Source of the DNA: Devosia psychrophila
Lineage (GTDB): Bacteria > Pseudomonadota > Alphaproteobacteria > Rhizobiales > Devosiaceae
Direction of reading: 5' to 3'
NCBI RefSeq assembly: GCF_000971275.1
Contig: NZ_LAPV01000159.1
Span: 1-64,000, forward strand
DNA length: 64,000 bases
Made by a program: the position numbers and the translations under genes. The notes beneath the pieces are model-generated. The model did no database searches. It had not been told where the DNA came from and saw only the letters and a list, made by a program, of their open reading frames with translations. Each line of letters begins with the position of its first letter. The first letter of the stretch is position 1. Below, one piece after another: positions 28,433-36,776 of the stretch.

Positions 28433-28954
28433 ATGCACATGTCTGACGATAACCAGGGCGGCGCGGCCCCTCAGGCTGCCAACCCACCCTCGATGAACCT
28501 GGTGGGTCAGTATATCCGCGACCTTTCCTTCGAGAATCCGGGCGCCCCTGCCTCGATCATGGCTGGTGGCGGCAATCCAGCCTTCAACGTCTCGATCTCG
28601 GTCGGCGTCAAGAAGCAGAGCGACGACATGTATGCGGTCGAGCTGACGCTCAATGCCAAGGCCAATCGCGAGGCCGTGGTGCTGTTCAATGTCGAGCTGG
28701 TCTATGGCGGCGTGTTCCGCCTCAAGAACGTGCCGGAAGTTCAGCTCAGCCAGCTTTTGATGATCGAATGCCCGCGCCTGATTTTCCCGTTCGCGCGCCA
28801 GGTGCTCGCCAGCGTCACCCAGCAGGGCGGCTTCCCGCCGCTAATGATGGAGCCGGTGGATTTCGCATCGATTTATCGCCAGAACCTGCAGAAGTTGGCC
28901 GCACAGCAAGGCACGGCACCGGCAGCTCCGGTTGAACCAGAGACCTTGAACTAG
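28433..28954 (+). CDS. secB: Protein-export chaperone SecB
   Basis: Tetrameric cytoplasmic chaperone that keeps precursors unfolded and hands them to SecA. The 173-residue protein has the family core QYIRDLSFENPGAP and IECPRLIFPFARQ, with PPLMMEPVDF near the C-terminus. The ATG could be 28433 or 28439: AAGGA lies four or ten bases upstream respectively. A bidirectional terminator separates it from dnaQ. Confidence 0.96.
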   Translation: MHMSDDNQGGAAPQAANPPSMNLVGQYIRDLSFENPGAPASIMAGGGNPAFNVSISVGVKKQSDDMYAVELTLNAKANREAVVLFNVELVYGGVFRLKNVPEVQLSQLLMIECPRLIFPFARQVLASVTQQGGFPPLMMEPVDFASIYRQNLQKLAAQQGTAPAAPVEPETLN

Positions 28955-28978
28955 GCTGATCTATCAGAATAGCCGACC

Positions 28979-29004
28979 AAAGCCCCGGGAGACCGGGGCT
29001 TTTT
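28979..29004. terminator. Bidirectional terminator between secB and dnaQ
   Basis: Ten-base stem AAAGCCCCGG/CCGGGGCTTT with loop GAGA and flanking A and T runs, lying between two convergent genes. It runs to the edge of the dnaQ stop codon. Confidence 0.9.
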
Positions 29005-29725
29005 ATTGGGCGGGAACGGCTGTCCTGTCGGCCTCGACGTACTTCGCCCAGATGGCGTCGCCGCCCATCTTGGCGATAAAGGCGGCATGGGCCTTGGCTT
29101 CACTTGCCGACAGGCGCGTCGGCAGGGCCACGGGCCGCTGCGCCACAATGGTACGCGTGGCAATTGCATCGGCGCCGGAAATGCGGGTTTCGGCGATCAG
29201 CGCCAGGCTGACCTGCTTGCCGCCAAGCAGCTCCAGGTAAACTTCGGCCAGGATTTCACTGTCGAGCAGCGCGCCATGGAGGGTTCGGCGCGCGTTGTCG
29301 ATGCCGTAGTGCTTGCACAGTGCATCTAGACTAACGCGAGCGCCGGGGTGCTTTTCGCGGGCCAGCATCACGGTATCGAGCACTTTGTTGCTCAGGGGTG
29401 GTTGGCCGACCTTGCTCAGCTCGGCATTGAGAAAACCCATGTCGAACGGCGCATTGTGGATCACCAGCTGCGCATCGCCCAGGAATTCGCGGAATTCCTT
29501 GGCGACAGCGCCAAACAGCGGCTTGTCCTTGAGGAATTCCTCGCTCAGCCCGTGCACGCGAAAGGCCTCTTCGGGCATCGAGCGCTGCGGGTTGCAATAG
29601 ACGTGGTAATTGCGGCCGGACGGAATGTGATTGATCAGCTCGACGCAGCCGATTTCGACCAGGCGATCGCCCTGGGCGGGCGACAGACCGGTGGTTTCGG
29701 TATCGAGCACAATCTCACGGTTCAA
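29003..29725 (-). CDS. dnaQ: DNA polymerase III epsilon subunit (proofreading exonuclease)
   Basis: 3'-5' exonuclease subunit of the replicase. The 240-residue protein has exonuclease motif I LDTETTG (Asp8, Glu10), motif II HNAPFDMGFLN and motif III HGALLDSE, so it is a complete DEDD active site. The C-terminal ~60 residues are the region that would bind the alpha subunit. It overlaps coaE by four bases (ATGA). Leftward orientation is away from the putative origin. Confidence 0.97.
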   Translation of the reverse strand: MNREIVLDTETTGLSPAQGDRLVEIGCVELINHIPSGRNYHVYCNPQRSMPEEAFRVHGLSEEFLKDKPLFGAVAKEFREFLGDAQLVIHNAPFDMGFLNAELSKVGQPPLSNKVLDTVMLAREKHPGARVSLDALCKHYGIDNARRTLHGALLDSEILAEVYLELLGGKQVSLALIAETRISGADAIATRTIVAQRPVALPTRLSASEAKAHAAFIAKMGGDAIWAKYVEADRTAVPAQ

Positions 29726-30318
29726 TGCTTTGGCCCTCTGGCTCTGATGGTGGCGACAAGCGCCGCGACCATGGCAATGGTCTTGTCTTGCGGCATACCG
29801 GTGTCGAACAGGTAGCTAGCGCGTGCCTTCTTTTCCGCCTGTGGCATCTGGCGGGCAATGATCGTGTCGAGCTTTTCCACCGTCATACCGGGTCGGGCCA
29901 ACGCCCGCTGCCGCTGGGTGGCATCATCCACCCAGGTCACCGCAACGGCACGGAAGCCATAGTCATAGCCGCTTTCAAACAGTAGCGGCACTTCCACCAC
30001 CGCCAGTTCATGGCCGGCTGCTTGGGCCTCGTCCATGAAGCGGGCAATACCGGCGCGCACCAGCGGATGTACCAGCGCCTCCAGCCGTTTGAAGCCGGAT
30101 TGGTCCTTCGCGAGTTGTTGCGACAGCAAATTGCGGTCGATGACGCCATCACGGGTCACGCCGGGAAAAGCCGCCTCTACGGGCGCCACGGCCTCGCCGC
30201 CGTAGAGTTGGGCCACCACATCATCGGCCGACAGCACCGGCACGCCCAGATCGGCAAAGGCCTTGAGCACCGTGGACTTGCCAGTGGCGATGGAGCCGGT
30301 CAGTCCGATACGCCACAT
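29722..30318 (-). CDS. coaE: Dephospho-CoA kinase
   Basis: Last step of coenzyme A synthesis. The 198-residue P-loop kinase starts MWRIGLTGSIATGKST (P-loop 8-15), with DVVAQLY-type Asp, EVPLLFE and QMPQAEKKARA blocks. ATG 30318 is chosen by homology; it lies one base after the aroE stop. It is part of maf-aroE-coaE-dnaQ. Confidence 0.95.
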   Translation of the reverse strand: MWRIGLTGSIATGKSTVLKAFADLGVPVLSADDVVAQLYGGEAVAPVEAAFPGVTRDGVIDRNLLSQQLAKDQSGFKRLEALVHPLVRAGIARFMDEAQAAGHELAVVEVPLLFESGYDYGFRAVAVTWVDDATQRQRALARPGMTVEKLDTIIARQMPQAEKKARASYLFDTGMPQDKTIAMVAALVATIRARGPKH

Positions 30319-30319
30319 C

Positions 30320-31150
30320 TCATTGCCCCAGAGTTGCTTCAATTGCTGCGCGCAGCGCCGGCGTGACGCTTGGCCGGGTACCAAACCAGGCCTCAAAGCC
30401 CGGCACTGCCTGATGCAGCAGCATGCCCAAACCATCGACGGTCTTGAGCCCATGCATGACGGCGTCTATCAGCAGCGGCGTCTGCAGCGGCGTATAGACG
30501 ATGTCGGTGACCAGTGCCGTCTCGGGCAACAGGCCGAGATCGAGCCAGTCGAAGCGGCTGCCATGCATGCCGATCGAGCTGGTATTGACCAGCAGGCCGA
30601 TATGAGGCGCCAGTTCGGCAAAATCCTCGAAGCCATTGGCCTCGAACGGCCCGTCGATTTCGTCGAGCAGCGTCTGGGCATTGACCAGCGTCCGGTTAAG
30701 CACGTGAACCCTGCCACCGTTGCGCCGCCGAAGCGCGACCAGAACGGCACGGGCCGCACCTCCGGCCCCAATGATCAGCGCATCATCTGGACCATCCGAC
30801 CAGCCGGGAGCGCCAGCATCGAGATTGCCGAGGAAGCCGAGATAATCGGTGTTGCTGCCCAGCACCTTGCCGTCGCGCACCACCAGCGTGTTCACCGCGC
30901 CGATCATGCGGGCCAGTGGATCAACCTCGTCGCACAGCGCAAACACTGCTTCCTTGTGCGGAATGGTGACATTGCCGCCGGCAAATTCGCCGCTGCGCAG
31001 GCGCTCGAAAAACGCTGGCAACTCGGCCGGCGCAACGTCGATGGCCTCATAGCTCCCGTCGATGCCAAGCTGTTTCAGCCAGGTGCCGTGGATCAGCGGC
31101 GAGCGGGAATGGTTGATCGGATGGCCGATAACGAAGGCTTTGATGGTCAC
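30320..31150 (-). CDS. aroE: Shikimate dehydrogenase
   Basis: NADPH-dependent reduction of 3-dehydroshikimate in aromatic amino acid synthesis. The 276-residue protein has the N-terminal substrate motif GHPINHSRSPLIH, catalytic Lys in NVTIPHKEA, and the nucleotide-binding GAGGAARAVL followed by NRT. Overlaps maf at its start (ATGA). Confidence 0.96.
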   Translation of the reverse strand: MTIKAFVIGHPINHSRSPLIHGTWLKQLGIDGSYEAIDVAPAELPAFFERLRSGEFAGGNVTIPHKEAVFALCDEVDPLARMIGAVNTLVVRDGKVLGSNTDYLGFLGNLDAGAPGWSDGPDDALIIGAGGAARAVLVALRRRNGGRVHVLNRTLVNAQTLLDEIDGPFEANGFEDFAELAPHIGLLVNTSSIGMHGSRFDWLDLGLLPETALVTDIVYTPLQTPLLIDAVMHGLKTVDGLGMLLHQAVPGFEAWFGTRPSVTPALRAAIEATLGQ

Positions 31151-31740
31151 GTAAGGGTCTCGGGGGCAAAGCTGCGCAAGGCCGCCAGCAGCGGCAACAG
31201 GGGCAGGCCCAGAATGGTGAAATAGTCGCCGGTCACGGTCTCGAACAGGCGAATGCTGGGGCCTTCGAGGCGATAGGAGCCGACCGAGCCCAGCACCGCC
31301 TCACCTTCGCGGTTAAGAACATCATCGCGTTCGGCAGCGGAAAATTCGCGCATGGTCAGTTCCGCGGTCTCAATATCGGACCACAGCAGTTGGTTATCGC
31401 GCGCTAACGCCACGGCAGCATGCAGGCGATGGGTCTTGCCACGCAGATGGTCGAGCTGGATTGCGGCCTGATCCCGATCAAGAGGCTTGTGCAAAAGCTC
31501 GGTCCCCAGACTCAAGGTCTGGTCGGCGCCGATCACGATTGCGCCTGGATAGTCGGCGGAAACCGTCAGGGCCTTGCGCTGGGCCAACAGCAGCGCCACA
31601 TCGCGTCCGTCGCCGCCAGACGCCAAAGTCGCGTCTTCCAGAGCGCGTTCGTCGAGTTCGGCAGGATGCGTCGAAAACACCAATCCAGCCTGCTGCAGCA
31701 AGGCTTTGCGGGTTTGGCTCTGGCTCGCGAGGATCAACAT
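31147..31740 (-). CDS. maf: Maf-type nucleotide pyrophosphatase (septum formation inhibitor family)
   Basis: A 197-residue house-cleaning nucleoside triphosphate pyrophosphatase. Family blocks: ILASQSQTRK, IGADQTLSLG and GSYRLEGPSIRLF, and the C-terminal DYFTILGLPL. ATG 31740 gives the usual Maf start (MLILASQS); a GTG ten codons earlier is possible. It is the gene nearest the putative origin on the left. In many relatives a DUF299 gene lies between maf and hemE; it is absent here. Confidence 0.93.
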   Translation of the reverse strand: MLILASQSQTRKALLQQAGLVFSTHPAELDERALEDATLASGGDGRDVALLLAQRKALTVSADYPGAIVIGADQTLSLGTELLHKPLDRDQAAIQLDHLRGKTHRLHAAVALARDNQLLWSDIETAELTMREFSAAERDDVLNREGEAVLGSVGSYRLEGPSIRLFETVTGDYFTILGLPLLPLLAALRSFAPETLT

Positions 31741-31750
31741 GGGGGCAATG

Positions 31751-31759
31751 TTTTCCACA
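31751..31759 (+). promoter_or_regulatory. DnaA box-like site 1
   Basis: TTTTCCACA, one base from TTATCCACA. Confidence 0.55.
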
Positions 31760-31762
31760 CTG

Positions 31763-31771
31763 TCATCCACA
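31763..31771 (+). promoter_or_regulatory. DnaA box-like site 2
   Basis: TCATCCACA, one base from TTATCCACA and one from the Caulobacter G-box TGATCCACA; 12 bp after site 1. Confidence 0.6.
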
Positions 31772-31835
31772 GCTCAAGCCCAGGCTGTGATAATGACTCA
31801 TGACTTTGGACCGGAGCCGAACTTGTTCGACTTGG

Positions 31836-31850
31836 TTAGCAAAACATTAA
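31836..31850 (+). promoter_or_regulatory. CtrA-type site (one mismatch)
   Basis: TTAG-CAAAACA-TTAA, followed by C: TTAA-N7-TTAA with one change. Confidence 0.55.
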
Positions 31851-31894
31851 CAGGCCAGCTCGGTGACCCCATGCCCGCCGCCTATGGATAGGTC

Positions 31895-31903
31895 TGGGGA
31901 TAA
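31895..31903 (-). promoter_or_regulatory. DnaA box-like site 3
   Basis: Minus strand reads TTATCCCCA, one base from TTATCCACA. Confidence 0.55.
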
Positions 31904-31948
31904 CCTTGCGAGGCAAGGCTGCTCCCGCCAAGCGGATTTGCACAGGCG

Positions 31949-31973
31949 GATTCGAATCGTTGACTCCGGAGTC
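31949..31973. promoter_or_regulatory. Cluster of four GANTC (CcrM) sites
   Basis: GATTC, GAATC, GACTC and GAGTC at 31949, 31954, 31962 and 31969, each a different N base, immediately before the perfect CtrA site. Random expectation is about one per 256 bp. Confidence 0.75.
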
Positions 31974-31979
31974 GCCGGA

Positions 31980-31994
31980 TTAACGTCTCGTTAA
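31980..31994 (+). promoter_or_regulatory. CtrA binding site (perfect TTAA-N7-TTAA)
   Basis: TTAA-CGTCTCG-TTAA followed by CC, matching the full CtrA consensus; sits in the putative origin upstream of hemE. Confidence 0.75.
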
Positions 31995-32182
31995 CCATTG
32001 TGGCGCGGTCTTGACACGCAAACACTGTAACGCGCGTTAACAGGCTGTTTACCATCGCCCTGCGCGCTTGTGCCGCCAACGGGCCCAATTGTGGACTGCC
32101 GTGAATTGGCTCAAAACACCGCTATGATAATACTGATACGAAGTAAGACAGACTCTATTGGGGTTTTGAAGGGAAGAGCGAT

Positions 32183-33208
32183 TTGACCCACAAACCTCTG
32201 TTGGCAACCGTGCTTGGCGAAAAGCAGAAGCGGCCTCCGATCTGGATCATGCGCCAAGCTGGTCGCTACCTGCCGGAATATCGCGAGATCCGCGCCAAGA
32301 CCAAAAACTTCCTCGAGCTGTGCTATACGCCCGACCTGGCGACCGAGGTAACGCTGCAGCCGCTGCGACGGTTCGATCTGGATGCGGCCATCCTGTTCTC
32401 GGATATCTTGGTCATCCCAGACGCACTGGGACAGTCGGTCCGCTTCGAGCAGGGCGAAGGGCCCGTGCTTGATCCGGTGAGTGCTGAAAGCATCGCCGGG
32501 CTGGGGATGAAGAAGGATCCGCTGGAGCATCTGGCGCCGGTGCTGGAGACCGTGCGGCGTCTGCGAGCGGCACTGGCTCCGGAGAAGACGCTGATCGGCT
32601 TCTGTGGCTCTCCCTGGACCGTGGCGACCTATATGATCGGTGGTCGCGGCTCGTCGGACCAGGCGGCGGCGCGTTTGTTTGCGCTGCGCCATCCGGAGGC
32701 CTTTGCGGCGCTGCTCGATGTCTTGGTCGAAACCAGCATCAATTATCTGGTGGCGCAGTTTGAGGCCGGCGCGGATGTGGTGCAGCTGTTCGAAAGTTGG
32801 GCGCTCAATCTCGACGATCAGGCTTTTACCAGCCACGTCATCGAACCCAACCGGCGGATTGTCGACGGCGTTCGGGCTCGCGTGCCCAACGCCCCGATCA
32901 TCGGTTTTCCGCGCGGTGCAGCCGGCAACCTTGCCCGTTATGCGGCCGAGACCGGCGTTAATGCCATGGGTATCGATTATGCGACGCCACTGTCGTTTGC
33001 GGGCAACCTGCCCAAAACCCTGCCGCTGCAAGGCAATCTCGATCCGCTTCGGCTGGTCGCTGGCGGCCGGCAACTCGACGATAGGATTGACGCAATCCTC
33101 GCCGCCTTCGCCGATCGGCCGCATATCTTCAACCTGGGCCATGGCATCGTGCCGGAAACCCCGATCGAGCATGTGGCGCGGCTGGTTGACCGGCTCAAAA
33201 ACGGCTAA
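32183..33208 (+). CDS. hemE: Uroporphyrinogen III decarboxylase
   Basis: Heme pathway enzyme converting uroporphyrinogen III to coproporphyrinogen III. The 341-residue protein has the N-terminal PPIWIMRQAGRYLPEYR, the FSDILVIPDALG segment and FCGSPWTVATYM, all at the usual places. The start is TTG 32183 after a GGGAAG site. It is the first gene to the right of the origin, as in many alphaproteobacteria. Confidence 0.97.
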   Translation: MTHKPLLATVLGEKQKRPPIWIMRQAGRYLPEYREIRAKTKNFLELCYTPDLATEVTLQPLRRFDLDAAILFSDILVIPDALGQSVRFEQGEGPVLDPVSAESIAGLGMKKDPLEHLAPVLETVRRLRAALAPEKTLIGFCGSPWTVATYMIGGRGSSDQAAARLFALRHPEAFAALLDVLVETSINYLVAQFEAGADVVQLFESWALNLDDQAFTSHVIEPNRRIVDGVRARVPNAPIIGFPRGAAGNLARYAAETGVNAMGIDYATPLSFAGNLPKTLPLQGNLDPLRLVAGGRQLDDRIDAILAAFADRPHIFNLGHGIVPETPIEHVARLVDRLKNG

Positions 33209-33239
33209 AGCCGATTTGAACTGTTGAGGAGTTCGAAAA

Positions 33240-33668
33240 GTGTACGAATGGGTCAAGGCGCTGCATGTCATCTCGGTAATCGCCTGGATGGCGGGGATGA
33301 TGTATTTGCCGCGGCTGTTCGTCTATCACGCCGAATCTGTGGTGGGGTCCGACAAGTCCGAGACTTTCAAGGTGATGGAGCGCCGGCTATATCGCGGCAT
33401 CATCACCCCGGCGATGATCGCCACCTGGATCTTTGGGCTGTGGTTGGCCTTCGGCTTTGGCATCGTCGATTTTTCGATGGGCTGGATGTGGCTCAAAGCC
33501 GCCATGGTCATCGCGCTCAGCGGGGTGCATGGCTGGTACGGCGGCATGTTGCGGGCGTTCAAGGAAGACCGGAATACCCGTTCTCACAAATTCTACCGCT
33601 CCATCAACGAGATACCTTTCGTCATAGCCATCGTGATTGTCATCATGGTGATCGTGAAGCCGTTCTGA
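33240..33668 (+). CDS. hemJ: Protoporphyrinogen oxidase HemJ
   Basis: A 142-residue inner-membrane protein with four helices. The N-terminal helix holds the heme-ligand type His (WVKALHVISVIAWMAGMMYLPR, key residues His9 and the MYLPRLFVYH block), then the RRLYRGIITPAM stretch and GVHGWYGGML. This is the HemJ family, which replaces HemY/HemG in many alphaproteobacteria. GTG 33240 has GAGGAG about nine bases upstream. Adjacent to hemE, so heme synthesis genes are together. Confidence 0.92.
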   Translation: MYEWVKALHVISVIAWMAGMMYLPRLFVYHAESVVGSDKSETFKVMERRLYRGIITPAMIATWIFGLWLAFGFGIVDFSMGWMWLKAAMVIALSGVHGWYGGMLRAFKEDRNTRSHKFYRSINEIPFVIAIVIVIMVIVKPF

Positions 33669-33690
33669 CCATCGATCCGCATAAGCGGTG

Positions 33691-33791
33691 TCACCCCGGG
33701 CTTGACCCTGGGCCTATCCCGAGATGGCGGGCTGGCCGCCAAGTGGTTCAACGACCATTTCAGGATGGATATTGGGTCAAGCGCGGGATGA
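33691..33791. repeat. Dispersed inverted repeat (family C)
   Basis: TCACCCCGGGCTTGACCC at the left end and GGGTCAAGCGCGGGATGA at the right end, inverted, about 100 bp apart. A shorter relative of the core (GGGTCAAGCCCG) occurs at 60833. It lies in the 338-bp gap between hemJ and rho, which otherwise holds a parS-like site and the rho promoter region. Confidence 0.7.
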
Positions 33792-33825
33792 CCGCGTCAA
33801 TGGACAGCGTGGTGACAAGAGCAAG

Positions 33826-33841
33826 CGTTTCACGTGAATCC
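33826..33841. other. parS-like site with GANTC half
   Basis: Reads cGTTTCACGTGAATCc, identical over 16 bp to the site at 5623. The altered half reads GATTCAC on the minus strand. It lies 1.8 kb from the putative origin. Confidence 0.65.
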
Positions 33842-34006
33842 AGGTCTGCTCGCAGTTTCAATCTTGAAAACCTCGGCAGTTCGCGCTACATGATTTTCAA
33901 CGCATCCCAAATACTAGCTGATCTCCCCGGTCGCTGCGCGGTGCCTACCCCTCCCAAATATCGCCGACCAAGACGATCATAGTTTCCCAATAGGGTTTCC
34001 CGCTAA

Positions 34007-35272
34007 ATGCAGAATATGAAGCTCAGTGAGCTCAAGGCCAAATCTCCGGCCGAACTCCTGGTGTTCGCTGAAGAACACGAGGTCGAGAATGCCTCGACCA
34101 TGCGCAAACAGGAATTGATGTTTGCCATCCTCAAGGAATTGGCCGCCCAGGAAGTCGACATCACCGGCGAAGGCGTCGTTGAAGTCCTGCCAGACGGTTT
34201 CGGGTTCCTGCGCTCCCCGGACGCAAACTATCTGCCGGGCCCCGATGACATTTATGTCAGTCCATCCCAGATTCGCCGCTTCGGTCTGCGCACCGGCGAC
34301 ACGGTCGAAGGCCAGATCCGGTCTCCCAAGGATGGCGAGCGCTACTTCGCGCTGCTCAAGGTCAACACCATCAATTTCGAAGATCCCGAGGCGGTTCGCC
34401 ACAAGGTGAACTTCGACAACCTGACCCCTCTCTACCCCGAAGAGCGGCTCCGCATGGAGTTGCCCGATCCCACCGTCAAGGATCGTTCGGCGCGGCTGCT
34501 CGATCTTGTAGCGCCGCTCGGCAAGGGCCAGCGCGCCTTGATTGTTGCGCCACCGCGTACCGGTAAGACGGTATTGTTGCAGAATATCGCACAATCAATC
34601 GCCACCAATCATCCCGAATGCTATCTCATCGTGCTGCTGATCGACGAGCGGCCCGAAGAAGTGACCGACATGCAGCGCTCGGTGAAGGGCGAAGTTATTT
34701 CCTCGACCTTTGACGAGCCAGCATCGCGTCACGTCCAGGTTGCGGAAATGGTTATCGAAAAGGCCAAGCGCCTGGTCGAACACAAGCGCGACGTCGTCAT
34801 CCTGCTCGATTCGATCACCCGCCTTGGCCGCGCCTATAACACCGTTGTGCCGTCCTCGGGCAAGGTGCTGACTGGCGGCGTTGACGCCAATGCACTGCAG
34901 CGCCCGAAACGCTTCTTCGGTGCCGCCCGCAACATCGAGGACGGTGGTTCGCTCACCATCATTTCGACAGCACTGATCGACACCGGTTCGCGCATGGACG
35001 AAGTGATCTTTGAAGAGTTCAAGGGCACCGGTAACTCGGAAATCATCCTGGATCGCAAGGTCGCCGACAAGCGCATCTTCCCGGCGCTGGACATCACCAA
35101 GTCCGGTACCCGCAAGGAAGAACTGCTGGTCGACCCCGATATCCTCAAGAAGATGTATGTGCTGCGCCGTATCCTCAATCCGATGGGGACTATCGACGCC
35201 ATGGAATTCCTGGTCGACAAGGTCCGCCAGACCAAGACCAATTCCGACTTCTTCGACTCGATGAATACCTGA
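34007..35272 (+). CDS. rho: Transcription termination factor Rho
   Basis: Hexameric RNA helicase that ends transcripts. The 421-residue protein has the N-terminal RNA-binding domain ([22 protein letters not shown]) and the ATPase core: Walker A APPRTGKT, Walker [14 protein letters not shown], the [12 protein letters not shown]-loop region and the R-loop GTGNSEI. It is a standard-length protein without the long inserts seen in some phyla. It lies downstream of hemE-hemJ after a repeat-filled gap. Confidence 0.98.
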   Translation: MQNMKLSELKAKSPAELLVFAEEHEVENASTMRKQELMFAILKELAAQEVDITGEGVVEVLPDGFGFLRSPDANYLPGPDDIYVSPSQIRRFGLRTGDTVEGQIRSPKDGERYFALLKVNTINFEDPEAVRHKVNFDNLTPLYPEERLRMELPDPTVKDRSARLLDLVAPLGKGQRALIVAPPRTGKTVLLQNIAQSIATNHPECYLIVLLIDERPEEVTDMQRSVKGEVISSTFDEPASRHVQVAEMVIEKAKRLVEHKRDVVILLDSITRLGRAYNTVVPSSGKVLTGGVDANALQRPKRFFGAARNIEDGGSLTIISTALIDTGSRMDEVIFEEFKGTGNSEIILDRKVADKRIFPALDITKSGTRKEELLVDPDILKKMYVLRRILNPMGTIDAMEFLVDKVRQTKTNSDFFDSMNT

Positions 35273-35324
35273 TCCAATGGGCGCGCTGCATCCTGCCGCC
35301 GCCCATCATTTCGCCTGACCCAAG

Positions 35325-36611
35325 ATGCGGTCAGGCGACACCATCGTGGCGCTGTCCTCCGGGGCACCGCCCTCCGGCGTAGCGGTTATTCGGCTTTCTG
35401 GCCCCGCCGTGGCAACTCTTCTCACCGACATCGCGGGTGACCTTCCCGAACCGCGGCGCTTGACGCTACGGGCGATCGGGCAGGATAGCCTGCTGGATCG
35501 TGGCCTTATCGCCTGGTTTCCGGCGCCGCACAGCTTCACCGGCGAGGATTGCGCAGAGCTGCAGGTGCATGGCTCGCGCGCTGGCGTTCGCGCTATACTG
35601 AAGCTCCTGAGTGGCAAGGGCGCACGACTGGCGGAAGCTGGTGAGTTCACGCGTCGCGCCTTCGAAAATGGCAAGCTCGATCTGGTCGAGATTGAAGGCT
35701 TGGGCGACTTGCTGGACGCCGAAACGGAGAACCAGCGCCGCCAGGCGCTGGCGCGTTTCGAGGGCGGGCTAACCCAACGCATTGACGGCTGGCGCGATCA
35801 ACTGCTGGATTTGCGCGCCGAAATAGAAGCCCGGCTGGACTTCTCCGACGAAGGTGATGTCGAGGAGGCACTACCGCCCGAGTTTGGCGGCAGCATCGCC
35901 GCGTTACGTGCTGACATACACGCTGCAGTCGATTCCATTGAACGCGGCCGTATTATCCGTGAAGGCATTCGAGTGGCGCTAGCCGGCGCACCAAACGTCG
36001 GAAAATCCAGCTTACTCAACGCTCTAGCGAAATCCGATATCGCCATTGTCACGGACGAGGCCGGCACCACGCGCGACGTTCGTGAGGTTCCGCTCGATAT
36101 TGGCGGACAGCTCTACATTCTGCTCGATCTCGCCGGCCTGCGTGACACCGACAGCAAAGCTGAGGCGGAAGGGGTCCGTAGAGCCAAGCTGGCCATTGAA
36201 CAGGCAGACATAGTGTTGTGGCTGACCGCACCGGATATCACCGACAATGGCATCGCGCCCGAAGGTTCGATACGCGTTGGCACCAAGGCAGATATTGGAT
36301 TGAACGCGGCCGCTGATGTATTGGTCTCGACAAGAACCGGCGAGGGGATGGAAAAACTCCTGGAGGTGATATCGGACCTGGGCGGGACTTTGACCACGGG
36401 CGAGCCACCCCTGCTCAGCCGGGAGCGCGACCGCATCGCCTTGTCAGAATCTCTCCATGCGCTGGATGACGCCAGCCTGCACCTAACATCACCTGAACTG
36501 GCTGCCGAGAGCCTGCGAATTGCGTCGCAATCTCTTGAGCGCCTGGTGGGTCGTATCGACGCCGAGCGCGTACTGGATCGTCTGTTTGCCAGCTTCTGTA
36601 TCGGCAAATGA
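35325..36611 (+). CDS. mnmE: tRNA modification GTPase MnmE
   Basis: With MnmG it makes the 5-carboxymethylaminomethyl group of U34 in tRNA. The 428-residue protein has the N-terminal folate-binding domain, then a G domain with GAPNVGKSSLLN, DEAGTTRD and DLAGLRDT, and ends in the conserved CIGK (Cys-x-Gly-Lys). Its stop codon TGA is the first part of a parS-like site at 36609. Confidence 0.97.
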   Translation: MRSGDTIVALSSGAPPSGVAVIRLSGPAVATLLTDIAGDLPEPRRLTLRAIGQDSLLDRGLIAWFPAPHSFTGEDCAELQVHGSRAGVRAILKLLSGKGARLAEAGEFTRRAFENGKLDLVEIEGLGDLLDAETENQRRQALARFEGGLTQRIDGWRDQLLDLRAEIEARLDFSDEGDVEEALPPEFGGSIAALRADIHAAVDSIERGRIIREGIRVALAGAPNVGKSSLLNALAKSDIAIVTDEAGTTRDVREVPLDIGGQLYILLDLAGLRDTDSKAEAEGVRRAKLAIEQADIVLWLTAPDITDNGIAPEGSIRVGTKADIGLNAAADVLVSTRTGEGMEKLLEVISDLGGTLTTGEPPLLSRERDRIALSESLHALDDASLHLTSPELAAESLRIASQSLERLVGRIDAERVLDRLFASFCIGK

Positions 36612-36624
36612 CTCACGTGAAACA
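36609..36624. other. parS-like site with GANTC half, touching the mnmE stop
   Basis: Reads TGACTCACGTGAAACA, two changes from TGTTTCACGTGAAACA. The left half reads GACTC, so the N position of GANTC differs from the other variants while GA and TC are kept. Confidence 0.65.
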
Positions 36625-36638
36625 TTTTGCCGTATCGC

Positions 36639-36661
36639 AAATCGCTCCTGTGGTGCGATTT
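36639..36661. repeat. Family A palindrome (diverged copy)
   Basis: AAATCGCTCC-TGT-GGTGCGATTT, one unpaired position in the arms; between the parS-like sites at 36609 and 36729 in the mnmE-mnmG gap. Confidence 0.6.
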
Positions 36662-36728
36662 CAGGCACAATGCCACGATAGCTGTGCTCGAGTGGTACGA
36701 TGCCAGGGTATCCCAACCACCCAAGAAT

Positions 36729-36744
36729 TGATTCACGTGAAACA
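36729..36744. other. parS-like site with GANTC half
   Basis: TGATTCACGTGAAACA, one base from the 16-bp consensus; the change creates GATTC. Lies 33 bp before mnmG. Confidence 0.75.
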
Positions 36745-36776
36745 TTGGCCTATTGAGCCGGGCTGGAGATATTCGC

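Larger units (their letters stand above)
31741..32182. other. Putative chromosomal replication origin (oriC)
   Basis: A gap of about 440 bp between maf (leftward) and hemE (rightward), the place of oriC in Caulobacter and Rhizobiales. It contains three DnaA-box-like 9-mers one base from TTATCCACA, two CtrA-type TTAA-N7-TTAA sites, six GANTC sites (four of them within 25 bp), and AT-richer stretches. Genes point away on both sides, and parAB with parS lies 5-9 kb to the right. No ORF fits here. Confidence 0.8.

Noticed and set aside
30698-30709. AAGCACGTGAAC as an eleventh parS-like site
   Set aside because: It shares only CACGTGAA; the left half lacks TTCAC, so it is too far from the consensus.
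32011-32039. TTGACA at 32011 as a sigma-70 promoter of hemE
   Set aside because: No acceptable -10 element at 16-18 bp.
32025-32040. TGTAACGCGCGTTAAC as a third CtrA site in the origin
   Set aside because: The half-sites are six, not seven, bases apart and the first is GTAA.
33224-33982. 252-codon frame overlapping hemJ and the repeat gap
   Set aside because: Out of phase with hemJ and reads through family C repeat and a parS-like site.
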